DNA from: Afipia sp. P52-10
GTDB taxonomy: Bacteria > Pseudomonadota > Alphaproteobacteria > Rhizobiales > Xanthobacteraceae
Direction: 5' to 3'
Assembly: GCF_000516555.1 (NCBI RefSeq)
Contig: NZ_AZSJ01000007.1
Coordinates: forward strand, 1,286,099-1,350,098
DNA: 64,000 bases
Of this stretch, positions 25,524 through 34,182 are shown in pieces (position 1 is the stretch's first letter; each line of letters begins with the position of its first letter). The notes below the pieces were generated by a model, which was not told the DNA's origin, made no database searches, and saw only the letters and a list, made by a program, of their open reading frames with translations. The position numbers and the translations under genes were made by a program.

Positions 25524-28057
25524 GCGATGGTCTCTTTCACCTGGGCGACAAGCTGCGCCAACGTGAACGGCTTCGGCAGGAAGGCGAACTGCTCGCCTTC
25601 GGGCAGGCTCTTCTCGAACGCGTCTTCCGCATAGCCGGATACGAAGATTACCTTCAGCTCCGGATTGCGGCTGCGCAGTTCCTTTAGCAGCGTCGGCCCG
25701 TCCATCTCCGGCATCACCACGTCGGATACGACCAGATCGATCTTGCCGTCCTGCTCCTCCAGCACGTCGATCGCCTCGAGGCCGTTGCCTGCCTCGACCA
25801 CGGTATAGCCGCGTGAACGCAGGCCGCGGGCGTTGAGCGAACGGAGACCATCCTCGTCCTCGACCAGCAGGATGGTGCCCTGTCCGGTCAGATCGGCCGC
25901 ACGCTGGCCCTTACCGCTCTCCTGCGGGGTGCCACTGACCGGTGCCACCTGCAACTCGGCGATATGGCGCGGCAGGAAGATGCGGAACGACGTGCCCTGA
26001 CCTTCCTTGGAATCGACGTAGATGAAACCGCCGGTCTGCTTGATGATGCCGTAGACGGTCGAAAGGCCAAGTCCCGTTCCCTTACCGACTTCCTTGGTTG
26101 AGAAGAACGGCTCGAAGATCTTCTCGACGATATCTGCCGGAATGCCGGTGCCGGTGTCGCCCACTTCGATCAGCACGTAATCGGCAACCGGCATCCCCTT
26201 GTAGGAGAAGCCTTCCGTCTCCTGCGCCGTCACGTTCGCCGTCCGCACCGTCAACGTACCACCGTCCGGCATTGCATCGCGGGCGTTGACCGCAAGATTG
26301 ACGATCACCTGCTCGAACTGGGAGACGTCCACCTTCACTGGCCACAGGTCGCGCCCGTGCACCAGCTCGAGCTTGACCTTCTCGCCGATCAGCCGTCGCA
26401 GCAGCATCGTCAGATCAGACAGCGCATCGCCGAGATCGAGCACCTGCGGCCGCAACGTCTGCCGCCGCGAGAACGCCAGCAGTTGCCGGACCAGCGAAGC
26501 GGCGCGAGTGGCGTTCTGCTTGATCTGCATGATATCCTGGAACGACGGGTCGGTCGGCTTGTGCGCCGACAGCAGGAAGTCGTTCGCCATCATGATGGCC
26601 GATAGCACGTTGTTGAAATCGTGTGCCATGCCACCTGCGAGCTGGCCGACCATCTCCATCTTCTGAGCCTGGTTGACCTGATTCACTAGCGCGCGCTTCT
26701 CGGTCGTCTCCAGCATGTAGACGATCGCGACCTCGGCATCCTGCACGTCGCTGGCGACGCCGGTGACGAAAAACTCCGCCCAGCGCTCCTTCGTGCCCGC
26801 GAGCATCACCTCGACCGGCTTGATGTCGCCCTGCCCTTCGGCCGCCTTGCCGATCGCGGCCGTCAATTCGGTCCGATCGCGGTCGCTCAGGATCGACAGG
26901 ATCGACTTGCCGCCGGTCGGCTCGCTCGACAACGTTTGCGCGAGCTTGGCGAAACGGGCGTTGGCACGCACAACCGAGCCACTCTTGTCGACGGTGGCGA
27001 TCGCCATTGGCGTGTGATCGAAGAAGCGCATGAAACGCACTTCGGCGGCGCGCTGCGGGTCGAGCCGCTCGTCGCGAGCACGGTTGATGACGATCGAGCG
27101 CGATGCGCCGGCACTGCCGTCAGCCCCGAACGCCAGCTTGTGGTAGATACGAACCGGCAGGGTCTTGCCGCCGCGGGTGCGCAGGTCGAGGTCGAACACC
27201 TCGGTCTTCACTTCGCCTGGCGCGGGTGTCACGTTGGCGAGCAGCGCTGCGCCGTCGCCGGCGATGATGTCCGACAGCTTCAGCCCGCCGGAACCGATCT
27301 CGGCCAGATCGTAATCGAGCCAGTTTGCCAGCGTCGCGTTGACGTAAGGCAGGCTCCCTGCTGCGTTGACCGAGAAGAAGCCGGTCGGCGCATGATCGAG
27401 ATATTCGATCACCTGCTGCAGGTCCTGGAACACGTCCTCCTGGCGCTCGCGGTCGCGGGTGATATCCGCGATCGACCAGACCGCATGCCGCGCGTTCTTG
27501 CCGTCGCCGAGCGGCCGCACCCGCATGCGCAGCCAGCGGCCCGAGACGCCGTCGGGAGCGACGACGCGCACCTCTTCCTGCTGGCGCTTGCCCTCCCGGG
27601 AGGCCTTCAGCAGGCGGAACACCGCCTCGGACACGTCGGGATTGCCGACGAAAACCCGTTCGACCGGCCGCGCCTGATCGCTGCGGTCGGCGCCGGTCAG
27701 CGCGAGATAGGCGGGGTTCGCGTAGACTACATGGCCGCGCGCATCAGTGACCACCACGCCGTCGGCGGCGCTGTCGGCAATGCTCCGGGTGACCGGATCA
27801 TCGGCGCTGCGATCGGCGAAGCGGACGATCCCAGCGGCGAAGGCAAAAAGCGTGAACAGGCCGACCATCGCCAGCAGCGATAAGAGGCCGACGATATAAG
27901 GCTGCGCCTGCGCACGGCCGAGCCACATGAGGATGATCGCTGCGGCGATCACCGTAACGGCGACCGCCAGGACCAGCGGGATGCTGCCGCTTCGTCGCGC
28001 CGCGTCAGGGGTGTGTGCGAGAGACTGCGGCTGATCGCTTCCGAGAGTCATTGTCAT
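25514..28057 (-). CDS. cckA: Hybrid sensor histidine kinase CckA
   Basis: CckA is the membrane kinase that, through the phosphotransferase ChpT, controls the master regulator CtrA. The 847-residue protein has two membrane helices (about residues 26-46 and 54-76) and three PAS-type regions (about 90-200, 215-330, 345-450). A HisKA domain carries H479 in GGMAHDFNN, then a HATPase domain (N box [22 protein letters not shown]), then a receiver domain with D779 ([11 protein letters not shown]) and lysine in FLPKPFT. Order and the short N-terminal anchor match CckA. It lies 142 bp downstream of flhB on the same strand, so it may be read with the flagellar unit as well as its own promoter. ATG 28057 or 28051 starts it. 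Confidence 0.93.
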   Translation of the reverse strand: MTMTLGSDQPQSLAHTPDAARRSGSIPLVLAVAVTVIAAAIILMWLGRAQAQPYIVGLLSLLAMVGLFTLFAFAAGIVRFADRSADDPVTRSIADSAADGVVVTDARGHVVYANPAYLALTGADRSDQARPVERVFVGNPDVSEAVFRLLKASREGKRQQEEVRVVAPDGVSGRWLRMRVRPLGDGKNARHAVWSIADITRDRERQEDVFQDLQQVIEYLDHAPTGFFSVNAAGSLPYVNATLANWLDYDLAEIGSGGLKLSDIIAGDGAALLANVTPAPGEVKTEVFDLDLRTRGGKTLPVRIYHKLAFGADGSAGASRSIVINRARDERLDPQRAAEVRFMRFFDHTPMAIATVDKSGSVVRANARFAKLAQTLSSEPTGGKSILSILSDRDRTELTAAIGKAAEGQGDIKPVEVMLAGTKERWAEFFVTGVASDVQDAEVAIVYMLETTEKRALVNQVNQAQKMEMVGQLAGGMAHDFNNVLSAIMMANDFLLSAHKPTDPSFQDIMQIKQNATRAASLVRQLLAFSRRQTLRPQVLDLGDALSDLTMLLRRLIGEKVKLELVHGRDLWPVKVDVSQFEQVIVNLAVNARDAMPDGGTLTVRTANVTAQETEGFSYKGMPVADYVLIEVGDTGTGIPADIVEKIFEPFFSTKEVGKGTGLGLSTVYGIIKQTGGFIYVDSKEGQGTSFRIFLPRHIAELQVAPVSGTPQESGKGQRAADLTGQGTILLVEDEDGLRSLNARGLRSRGYTVVEAGNGLEAIDVLEEQDGKIDLVVSDVVMPEMDGPTLLKELRSRNPELKVIFVSGYAEDAFEKSLPEGEQFAFLPKPFTLAQLVAQVKETIAKT

Positions 28058-28199
28058 GAAGCCTGCGCCACGTCCCTTCACGTCATTATTGCCGCCTCTA
28101 CGCACGAATCAACGCTTGAGTGCCTGAATCGCGGTTCCAAGCCAAGGGGAGTCAACCGGAAAATTTGCGACACGATGCAAGAAATCGTCGCGCTGTGGT

Positions 28200-29273
28200 T
28201 CAGCGGCCCATACCGGCAAAGCCACGCTTCAGCCGCATCACGTAACCGATCACCTCCGCCACGGCCTGGTAATGTTCGACCGGAATCTCGTCGTCGATCT
28301 TCACGGTGGCATGCAGCGCGCGCGCCAGTGGCGGGTTCTCGACCACCGGCACATCGTGTTCCTTCGCCAGTTCCCTGATCTTGAGCGCGATCGCGTCCAC
28401 ACCCTTGGCGACGCAGACCGGAGCGGCCATGCCCTTGTCGTACTTCAGCGCGACGGCGAAATGGGTCGGGTTGGTGATGATCACCGACGCCGTCGGCACT
28501 GCCGCCATCATCCGCTTGCGGCTGCGCTGGAGGCGCATCTGCTTCAGGCGGCCCTTGATGTGCGGATCGCCCTCGGACTGCTTGAACTCCTCCTTGATTT
28601 CCTGCAGCGACATCTTCTGCCGCTCGAACCAGGTCCTGTACTGGAACAGATAGTCGGCGATCGCCACCAGCGCGAGCAACGCGACCACCGTGCCGAGCAG
28701 TTGCAGCGACATGGTGCGGGTCAAAGCGACGACCGAGGGAACGTCCATCCGCACCATCGCGTCGAGGCGGAAACGCTCCGGCCAGAACACCATGGTCATC
28801 ACTGCGCCCAGCGCGAGCACCTTGAACAGCCCCTTCAGCAGGTTGACCCAAGCCTGCTTGCCAAAAACCCTTTTCGCGCCGGAGGCGGGTGAAATCTTGC
28901 TCAGCTTCGGCTTTAGCTGCTCGGCGGAAAACACCAGCCGATGCTGCACCACATTGCCGGCGACGGCCGCAATGCAAAGCAGCAGCAGCGGCACGCCGAA
29001 GGCGGCGATCACCGCGTATTCGAGGCTCTGCAACAGTTGCAGCAGGCTATTACCATCGACGCGAATGGCGTGGGCATTGGCGAGCAGGCTGCGCAGCGGC
29101 ACCTGCAGCGAGCTCATCGATCCCGAGAACGAGACCAGCACCAGCGTCGCGCCGGCGATGACGAACCAGGTGTTGACCTCCTGGCTCTTGGCGACGTCAC
29201 CGCGCTCGAGCGCATCGTCGAGGCGTTTTTGGGTCGGGTCTTCTGTTTTCTCGGAGTCATTGTCCTCAGACAT
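28200..29273 (-). CDS. flhB: Flagellar export gate protein FlhB
   Basis: The 357-residue inner-membrane protein of the flagellar type III export gate sets substrate specificity. Four membrane helices occupy about residues 33-210. The cytoplasmic domain carries the self-cleavage site NPTH at residues 268-271 (N268), inside the standard IITNPTHFAVALKYD. The ending (HYQAVAEVIGYVMRLKRG) is typical. It is 6 bp downstream of fliR, as in many alphaproteobacteria. Confidence 0.98.
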   Translation of the reverse strand: MSEDNDSEKTEDPTQKRLDDALERGDVAKSQEVNTWFVIAGATLVLVSFSGSMSSLQVPLRSLLANAHAIRVDGNSLLQLLQSLEYAVIAAFGVPLLLLCIAAVAGNVVQHRLVFSAEQLKPKLSKISPASGAKRVFGKQAWVNLLKGLFKVLALGAVMTMVFWPERFRLDAMVRMDVPSVVALTRTMSLQLLGTVVALLALVAIADYLFQYRTWFERQKMSLQEIKEEFKQSEGDPHIKGRLKQMRLQRSRKRMMAAVPTASVIITNPTHFAVALKYDKGMAAPVCVAKGVDAIALKIRELAKEHDVPVVENPPLARALHATVKIDDEIPVEHYQAVAEVIGYVMRLKRGFAGMGR

Positions 29274-29279
29274 GAGGCG

Positions 29280-30050
29280 CTAGCTCCTGGGCGTGAGGTC
29301 GTGCATGACTCCGCCGAAATAGTCGAGGAACGTTCCCATCATGGTTGCGATCACCGCGACAAGAATCAGAAACCCCAAGAGAATCGAGAGCGGCGCACCG
29401 ACGAAATAAACCTGCATCTGCGGCATCAGCCGCGCCAGCACGCCAAGGCCCAGGTTGAACACCAGGCCGAACACCAGGAACGGCGCGGCGAGCTGGATGC
29501 CGATCTTGAAGGCCGTGGCGAAGGTTTTGGTCGCAAGCGCCGCGACATCGCCGCTGGAGATCAACTCGCCCGGCTTGAAGATGGTGTAGCTGTCCGTCAG
29601 CGCAGCGATCACCAGGTGATGCATGTCGGTGGCGAACAGGAGCGTGACACCGAGGATGGTCAGGAAGTTTCCGACCACGATGCCCTGCTGGCCCTGAGTG
29701 GGATCGACTGCAGTGACGAAACCAAGGCCAAGTTGCTGGGCGATCACGGAACCCGCCACCGAGAGCGCCGAGATCGTTACCCGCGCGGTGGCCCCGAGGA
29801 CGAGCCCGACCAGAATCTCGTGCACCAGCAGAACCGGCAATGGCGCGAGGTTCTCCAGGTTCACCTGATAGGCGTTGCGATGCAGGGGCAGCAGGATGAA
29901 GGTCAGCGCGAGCGCCATGCCGAGCCGAATACGAGCCGGCACGTTCACCTCCCCCAGTCCTGGCATCAGCATCACCATTGTCCCGATGCGCGCGAACACC
30001 AGCAGGAAAGCTGCGGCGAGTGCTGGAAGGAAGGAAACGTCGATGCGCAT
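29280..30050 (-). CDS. fliR: Flagellar export gate protein FliR
   Basis: A 256-residue polytopic membrane protein of the export gate (FliPQR complex). The sequence ARIGTMVMLMPGLGEVNVPARIRLGMALALTFILLP and the later GFVTAVDPTQGQQGIVVGNFLTILG are diagnostic. I placed the start at ATG 30050 because it gives the family's N-terminus and leaves a 19-bp gap to fliQ. Overall length is normal. Confidence 0.97.
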   Translation of the reverse strand: MRIDVSFLPALAAAFLLVFARIGTMVMLMPGLGEVNVPARIRLGMALALTFILLPLHRNAYQVNLENLAPLPVLLVHEILVGLVLGATARVTISALSVAGSVIAQQLGLGFVTAVDPTQGQQGIVVGNFLTILGVTLLFATDMHHLVIAALTDSYTIFKPGELISSGDVAALATKTFATAFKIGIQLAAPFLVFGLVFNLGLGVLARLMPQMQVYFVGAPLSILLGFLILVAVIATMMGTFLDYFGGVMHDLTPRS

Positions 30051-30069
30051 GGTCGCCGCGCACCTTGCC

Positions 30070-30333
30070 CTAGCCTCCAGCGATTCGCGACGAGATGCGC
30101 AGCATGTGGCTGTGCAGCGCGTCCGCCATGAACGGCAGCGCAAGGATCATGGTGATAAAGATCGCGAGGATCTTCGGCACGAACACCAGCGTCATTTCCT
30201 GGATTTGAGTCAGCGCCTGCACCAAGGAGATCACCACGCCGACGACGAGGCCGACCACCATCAACGGCGAGGCGACGATGACGATGGTCCAGATCGCGTC
30301 GCGTGCGACATCCAGAACTTCCGCGCCGGTCAT
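30070..30333 (-). CDS. fliQ: Flagellar export gate protein FliQ
   Basis: An 87-residue protein with two membrane helices, the smallest export gate subunit. VLDVARDAIWTIVIVASPLMVVGLVVGVVISLVQALTQIQEMTLVFVPK is the family signature. It precedes fliR by 19 bp. The 171 bp upstream toward fliE hold a degenerate copy of the genome's GGCATGATC palindrome (near 30465-30500). Confidence 0.97.
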   Translation of the reverse strand: MTGAEVLDVARDAIWTIVIVASPLMVVGLVVGVVISLVQALTQIQEMTLVFVPKILAIFITMILALPFMADALHSHMLRISSRIAGG

Positions 30334-30504
30334 GGAACTGGTCTCCTGTGGCCTGTTGCCGCTTGATGGAGTTGATTCAGAGAAGTCATCTATGTTCTTG
30401 ATCTGCCGCGCTCTCTTGCCGAAACCAGTTTGCGACCTGAGGACGTCTCAGGCTGCTTGCGCGTGACCTGATCGGAGGCCGGTTCCCAGTTTTCCGGATC
30501 GCGC

Positions 30505-30819
30505 TCAGATCGGCATCCGCATGATTTCTTCGTAGGACTGGATTACCCGGTCGCGCACCGACACCAACGTCGAGACGGCAACCTCGGTTTCGGCCACCGC
30601 CGTCACCACATCGACGACGTTGGCTTTGCCGGACGCCATCGCCACCGACTGCGCATCGGACTTACGGCCTGCGTCAACGACGCTGCCGACCGCATCCTTG
30701 AGCATCGAGGCGAAGGATGGGCCGTTACCGGTCTCGGCGGCCTTGCTGAGGCCGCCTGCGGTATCGACAATGCGCGCCAGGTTGGCGTAGGCATTAGCGG
30801 CAATGGATGGCGAGGCCAT
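30505..30819 (-). CDS. fliE: Flagellar hook-basal body protein FliE
   Basis: A 104-residue soluble protein linking MS ring and rod. The C-terminal VVDVVTAVAETEVAVSTLVSVRDRVIQSYEEIMRMPI is the conserved FliE helix pair. It lies downstream of flgC, but the two are separated by the 99-bp tandem repeats (30877-31166), an unusual interruption of an otherwise tight operon. Confidence 0.97.
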   Translation of the reverse strand: MASPSIAANAYANLARIVDTAGGLSKAAETGNGPSFASMLKDAVGSVVDAGRKSDAQSVAMASGKANVVDVVTAVAETEVAVSTLVSVRDRVIQSYEEIMRMPI

Positions 30820-30876
30820 GGTTCAAACTCTCCCGATCGGATCTGGTCAGAGATTCATGGTTGAGCACGGTCGTCG

Positions 30877-31166
30877 CTGGCCAACTCCGTTGGCCCAGAA
30901 CCGTCTCTTTCTTCTTGAAAAGGCATGATCTGATCCGAAAACCGGTTGCCACTTTTCGGGATCATGCCGCAGGTTCTGGCCAACTCCGTTGGCCCAGAAC
31001 CGTCTCCTTCTTCTTGAAAAGGCATGATCTGATCCGAAAACCGGTTGCCACTTTTCGGGATCATGCCGCAGGTTCTGGCCAACTCCGTTGGCCCAGAACC
31101 GTTTCTTTCTTCTTGAAAAGGCATGATCTGATCCGAAAACCGGTTGCCACTTTTCGGGATCATGCC
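30877..31166. repeat. Three near-identical 99-bp tandem repeats between fliE and flgC
   Basis: Copies begin at 30877, 30976 and 31075; the third lacks its last 7 bases and runs into the flgC stop codon. Copies differ at about one base in a TCTCTTTC / TCTCCTTC / TTTCTTTC stretch. Each copy holds two hairpins. One pairs GGCCAA with TTGGCC, extended in copies 2 and 3 by GGTTCTGG and CCAGAACC. The other is the 47-bp GGCATGATC...GATCATGCC palindrome (30922-30968 in copy 1), a family scattered in Bradyrhizobium-type genomes. Confidence 0.95.
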
Positions 31167-31570
31167 TTGAGAATATCGAGTGTGCGCTGGATCATCCGCC
31201 GCGTCGCGGTGACGATGTTAAGGTTCGCCTCATAGGAGCGCTGCGCCTCGCGCAGGTCGGTCATTTCGACCAGGGAATTCACGTTCGGATATTTCACGTT
31301 GCCGTTGGCGTCGGCCGCTGGATGACCCGGCTCGTATTTGAGCCTGAAGTCGGTGGTGTCGGGCTTGATGCGGCCGAGCTTCATCACCTGCGCGTCGAGG
31401 GTGCGGTCGAGTTCCGAGGTGAAGGTCGGCACCTTGCGGCGGTAAGGATCGCCGCCGGGCGTCTGCGCGGTGGAATCGGCATTGGCGATATTCTCCGAGA
31501 TCACCCGCATCCGCCCGGATTGCGCCCGCAGACCGGAGGCCGCGATGCTCATCGATTTCAGGAAATCCAT
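31160..31570 (-). CDS. flgC: Flagellar basal-body rod protein FlgC
   Basis: A 136-residue proximal rod protein exported by the flagellar apparatus. The N-terminal rod motif SIAASGLRAQSGRMRVISENIANADSTA and the C-terminal REAQRSYEANLNIVTATRRMIQRTLDIL are complete. It follows flgB by 50 bp. Its stop codon is formed within the first bases of the tandem-repeat array, suggesting the array grew from this end. Confidence 0.97.
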   Translation of the reverse strand: MDFLKSMSIAASGLRAQSGRMRVISENIANADSTAQTPGGDPYRRKVPTFTSELDRTLDAQVMKLGRIKPDTTDFRLKYEPGHPAADANGNVKYPNVNSLVEMTDLREAQRSYEANLNIVTATRRMIQRTLDILKA

Positions 31571-31620
31571 GGCCTATCTCCCCGCTGCGTTGCCGCTGGC
31601 ATGCGATGTCCCGATCATGC

Positions 31621-32022
31621 TCAGCGCTTGCCGATGGCGGTCTTCAACAGGCCAAGGCCGCGCGTGTAGAGCGAGGTCACCGCCTGGTAGTCCATCTGGT
31701 TCGATGCCGCCTTCATCATCTCGTCGTCGAGGTTGACGGCGTTGCCGGAGGGACGGGTTTCGAAGGCGGCCTTGCGATCGAACGCGAAGTTCGACGTGTC
31801 GTTCGATACGGTCATGTGGCCCGGATTGGTGCGTGCGAGTTGCACCGCCGGTGCGGCAGCTCCGGCCGCGAGCGCCTGCGCCGACGGCCGCACCAGATCG
31901 CGCGGCGTGAAGTTCGGCGTGTCGGCGTTGGCGACGTTCTCGGCGAGGATGCGCTGGCGCTGCTGGTGCCACTGCATACTGGTGCGCAGGGCGGACAGGG
32001 CTGGAATATCGGAAATAGCCAT
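31621..32022 (-). CDS. flgB: Flagellar basal-body rod protein FlgB
   Basis: A 133-residue proximal rod protein. LRTSMQWHQQRQRILAENVANADTPNFTPRDL is the rod-protein N-terminus; the C-terminus ends in the usual helix (MDYQAVTSLYTRGLGLLKTAI). It is the first gene of the minus-strand unit flgB-flgC-fliE-fliQ-fliR-flhB. Two CtrA-type boxes and two GGCA-N4-TTGCCG motifs lie upstream in the gap shared with fliO. Confidence 0.96.
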   Translation of the reverse strand: MAISDIPALSALRTSMQWHQQRQRILAENVANADTPNFTPRDLVRPSAQALAAGAAAPAVQLARTNPGHMTVSNDTSNFAFDRKAAFETRPSGNAVNLDDEMMKAASNQMDYQAVTSLYTRGLGLLKTAIGKR

Positions 32023-32061
32023 GGGCGGCTCCGGTTCCCGAGGCGACGGTCGCGCCGGGTA

Positions 32062-32075
32062 GGCAGAATTTGCCG
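32062..32075. promoter_or_regulatory. Shared flagellar motif GGCAGAATTTGCCG (flgB side)
   Basis: The identical 14-mer occurs upstream of flgI (58547-58560), and a 12/14 version occurs between fliL and flgF (51028-51041). It is a candidate activator (FlbD-like) or structural site; the binding protein is inferred only. Confidence 0.5.
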
Positions 32076-32084
32076 TGTGTATGG

Positions 32085-32099
32085 TTAACAACCGGTTAA
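32085..32099. promoter_or_regulatory. CtrA-type box 1, flgB/fliO gap
   Basis: TTAA-CAACCGG-TTAA exactly fits the CtrA consensus TTAA-N7-TTAA. It is centred about 70 bp upstream of flgB. Confidence 0.7.
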
Positions 32100-32125
32100 G
32101 ACGCGAGCCCGCTCCAATTTCGCCA

Positions 32126-32141
32126 TTAATTCTTCATTAAC
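32126..32141. promoter_or_regulatory. CtrA-type box 2, flgB/fliO gap
   Basis: TTAA-TTCTTCA-TTAAC is a perfect match to the extended CtrA consensus. With box 1 it makes two full sites within 57 bp, in the divergent promoter region of two flagellar units. Confidence 0.75.
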
Positions 32142-32237
32142 CATCCAAGTCGTTGAATGAGCACGCTTCGATAAGTGTTTCAGTCTCGGGCATTATTGGT
32201 TTATTAAGAAACGGGGCAGCAGGACTTCGGTTTGTCG

Positions 32238-32251
32238 GGCAAGTCTTGCCG
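32238..32251. promoter_or_regulatory. Palindromic GGCAAGTCTTGCCG (fliO side)
   Basis: GGCAAG-T-CTTGCC is a perfect 6-1-6 palindrome and fits the GGCANNNNTTGCCG pattern of the other flagellar gaps. It lies about 98 bp upstream of fliO. Confidence 0.5.
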
Positions 32252-32348
32252 CATGGAATTAACCAATAGGGTCGCGCGTCAGTTGCTTTCGCGGGTTCTC
32301 GGTAATCGGCAGTGACACGGACGAAACCTTTTTGGTGGGGACATTGAA

Positions 32349-33287
32349 ATGCAATCGCCACTGACGTTCTTTTTCGCCTTCATCGTCGTTCTGGCGCTGA
32401 TCGGCCTCGCCACGTGGCTGGTGCGCCGATTCGCCGGCAACCGGCTTGGCTCGAGCGCGAATCGCGGCCGGATGCCGCGTCTCGCCGTGATCGACGCCGC
32501 CGCCGTGGACGGTCGCAGGCGCCTCGTGCTGGTCCGCCGCGACAACATCGAGCATCTTTTGATGATTGGCGGTCCGAGCGATATCGTCATCGAGCCGAAC
32601 ATCGTCCGCGCAACCCCACCGCAGCAGCAGATGCCGTCGCGGATGCCGATCCCGCCCGCAGAACAGTGGAGCGAGAGCGAGCCGGTCCGCCCGGAGCCGC
32701 TCGACCATGACGAGCCTGCCCCCTTCCCCGAGCCGCCGCCGCGCCCGGCCCGGCCCGCCTTCGCCGAGGACGTCCGCCGCCCGCCCGCAGCCGAGCGCCG
32801 TTCCGACCCGCTGGCGGGCTTCACCCCGGAGCCGATGGTGCGCCCCGAACCACCCCTGCGCGAACCGCCGCCGCCCCGCGAGCCGCGCCTGCCCCGCGCC
32901 GACATGCCGCGCAGCGAACCCGTGATGCCGCGCCCGGCACGGACCGAGCCACCGAAGCCCGCGCCCTCCGTGCGGCCGCCGGTGGAACGCCCGGCTGCTG
33001 CCGCACCGGTAGCTCCGCCCGACGCCGATAAGAATCTCGCCGAGATGGCCCAACGGCTGGAAGCTGCCCTGCGCCGCCCCGGCGGCAATCAGGCCGCTGG
33101 CCAGAGCCAAGTCGATCGTGTCGGCACCGCACCGTCGGTCGCCCCGGATGCACCGGCCGGCCGCCCGCCACGGGCAGCGTCGGCCGAGGCCGGCGACGAC
33201 AAGCCCGGCGACGCACCGCGGACGCAGTTCAAGAATCTCGAGGACGAGATGGCGAGCTTGCTCGGCCGGCCAAAGACCCCCTCGTGA
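32349..33287 (+). CDS. fliO: Flagellar biosynthesis protein FliO, with long Pro-rich tail
   Basis: FliO helps assemble the FliP ring of the export gate. Residues 5-27 form the membrane helix (LTFFFAFIVVLALIGLATWLVRR). The FliO core follows (RLAVIDAAAVDGRRRLVLVRRDNIEHLLMIGGPSDIVIEPNI, about 44-86). The remaining 220 residues are a Pro/Arg/Glu/Ala-rich, probably disordered tail, so this protein is about three times the usual FliO length; the tail is common in this bacterial group. It overlaps fliP by four bases (GTGA), so the two are co-translated. Confidence 0.9.
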   Translation: MQSPLTFFFAFIVVLALIGLATWLVRRFAGNRLGSSANRGRMPRLAVIDAAAVDGRRRLVLVRRDNIEHLLMIGGPSDIVIEPNIVRATPPQQQMPSRMPIPPAEQWSESEPVRPEPLDHDEPAPFPEPPPRPARPAFAEDVRRPPAAERRSDPLAGFTPEPMVRPEPPLREPPPPREPRLPRADMPRSEPVMPRPARTEPPKPAPSVRPPVERPAAAAPVAPPDADKNLAEMAQRLEAALRRPGGNQAAGQSQVDRVGTAPSVAPDAPAGRPPRAASAEAGDDKPGDAPRTQFKNLEDEMASLLGRPKTPS

Positions 33288-34039
33288 GGCCGCCAAGGTT
33301 TCCGCGTAGAGTATTCCTTCTTATTGCCCTGGTTCTGACCGCCGGACTTTTCGCAAGCCCGGCGCTTGCGCAAGACATCAGCATCAATCTCGGCCAGGGC
33401 GGCGGCGTCACCGAGCGCGCCATCCAGCTCATCGCGCTGCTGACGGTACTGTCGATCGCGCCGTCGATCGTCGTGATGATGACCTCGTTCACGCGTATCG
33501 TCGTGGTACTGTCGCTGCTGCGGACCGCGCTCGGCACCGCGACCGCGCCACCGAACTCCGTCATCATTGCGCTTGCGCTGTTCCTCACCGGCTTCGTGAT
33601 GGGGCCGACGCTGCAGCAATCCTACGATGCCGGCATCAAGCCGCTCGTCGCCAATGAGATCACCGTCGAGCAGGCGCTGGAGCGCGCGGGCGCTCCCTTG
33701 CGCACCTTCATGCAGAAGAACGTGCGTGAGAAAGATCTCAAGCTGTTTATGGATCTCTCCGGCGAGCCGCCTCCGGCGACGCCCGATCAGATGTCGATGC
33801 GCATCCTGATTCCCGCCTTCATGATCTCGGAATTGAAGCGCGCATTCGAGATCGGCTTCCTGCTGTTCCTGCCGTTCCTGATCATCGACCTCGTGGTTGC
33901 GTCAGTGTTGATGTCGATGGGCATGATGATGCTGCCGCCGGTTGTCGTCTCGCTGCCGTTCAAGCTGATCTTCTTCGTGCTGGTGGATGGCTGGACGCTG
34001 GTGGCCGGCAGCCTGGTGCAAAGCTACGGCGGAAGTTAG
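33284..34039 (+). CDS. fliP: Flagellar export gate protein FliP
   Basis: The 251-residue export gate subunit starts at GTG 33284 within the fliO stop. It has a cleavable signal peptide (to ASPALAQ, near residue 29), then helices with the family signatures TSFTRIVVVLSLLRTALGTATAPPN and FMISELKRAFEIGFLLFLPFLIIDLVVASVLMSMGMMMLPP. Complete and of normal length. A nitroreductase gene follows. Confidence 0.98.
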   Translation: MRPPRFPRRVFLLIALVLTAGLFASPALAQDISINLGQGGGVTERAIQLIALLTVLSIAPSIVVMMTSFTRIVVVLSLLRTALGTATAPPNSVIIALALFLTGFVMGPTLQQSYDAGIKPLVANEITVEQALERAGAPLRTFMQKNVREKDLKLFMDLSGEPPPATPDQMSMRILIPAFMISELKRAFEIGFLLFLPFLIIDLVVASVLMSMGMMMLPPVVVSLPFKLIFFVLVDGWTLVAGSLVQSYGGS

Positions 34040-34182
34040 CGACGGCACGTGGCCATCCCTGCGCCGAAGATATCCGATCTGCCTATCCAGCGTTTCCTGT
34101 CTTGCGCGAAGGCTGATGAACCGCAAATATCCGGCCGTCTTCAGCTATGATCCAAAGTACCATCCCAGGGAATTTCAGCCCC

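Noticed and set aside
30807..31235. Open frames on both strands through the 99-bp repeats, encoding 33-residue repeats
   Set aside because: The openness follows from a unit length divisible by three without stops. There is no ribosome binding site, the hairpins dominate, and the sequence is a known type of intergenic palindrome.
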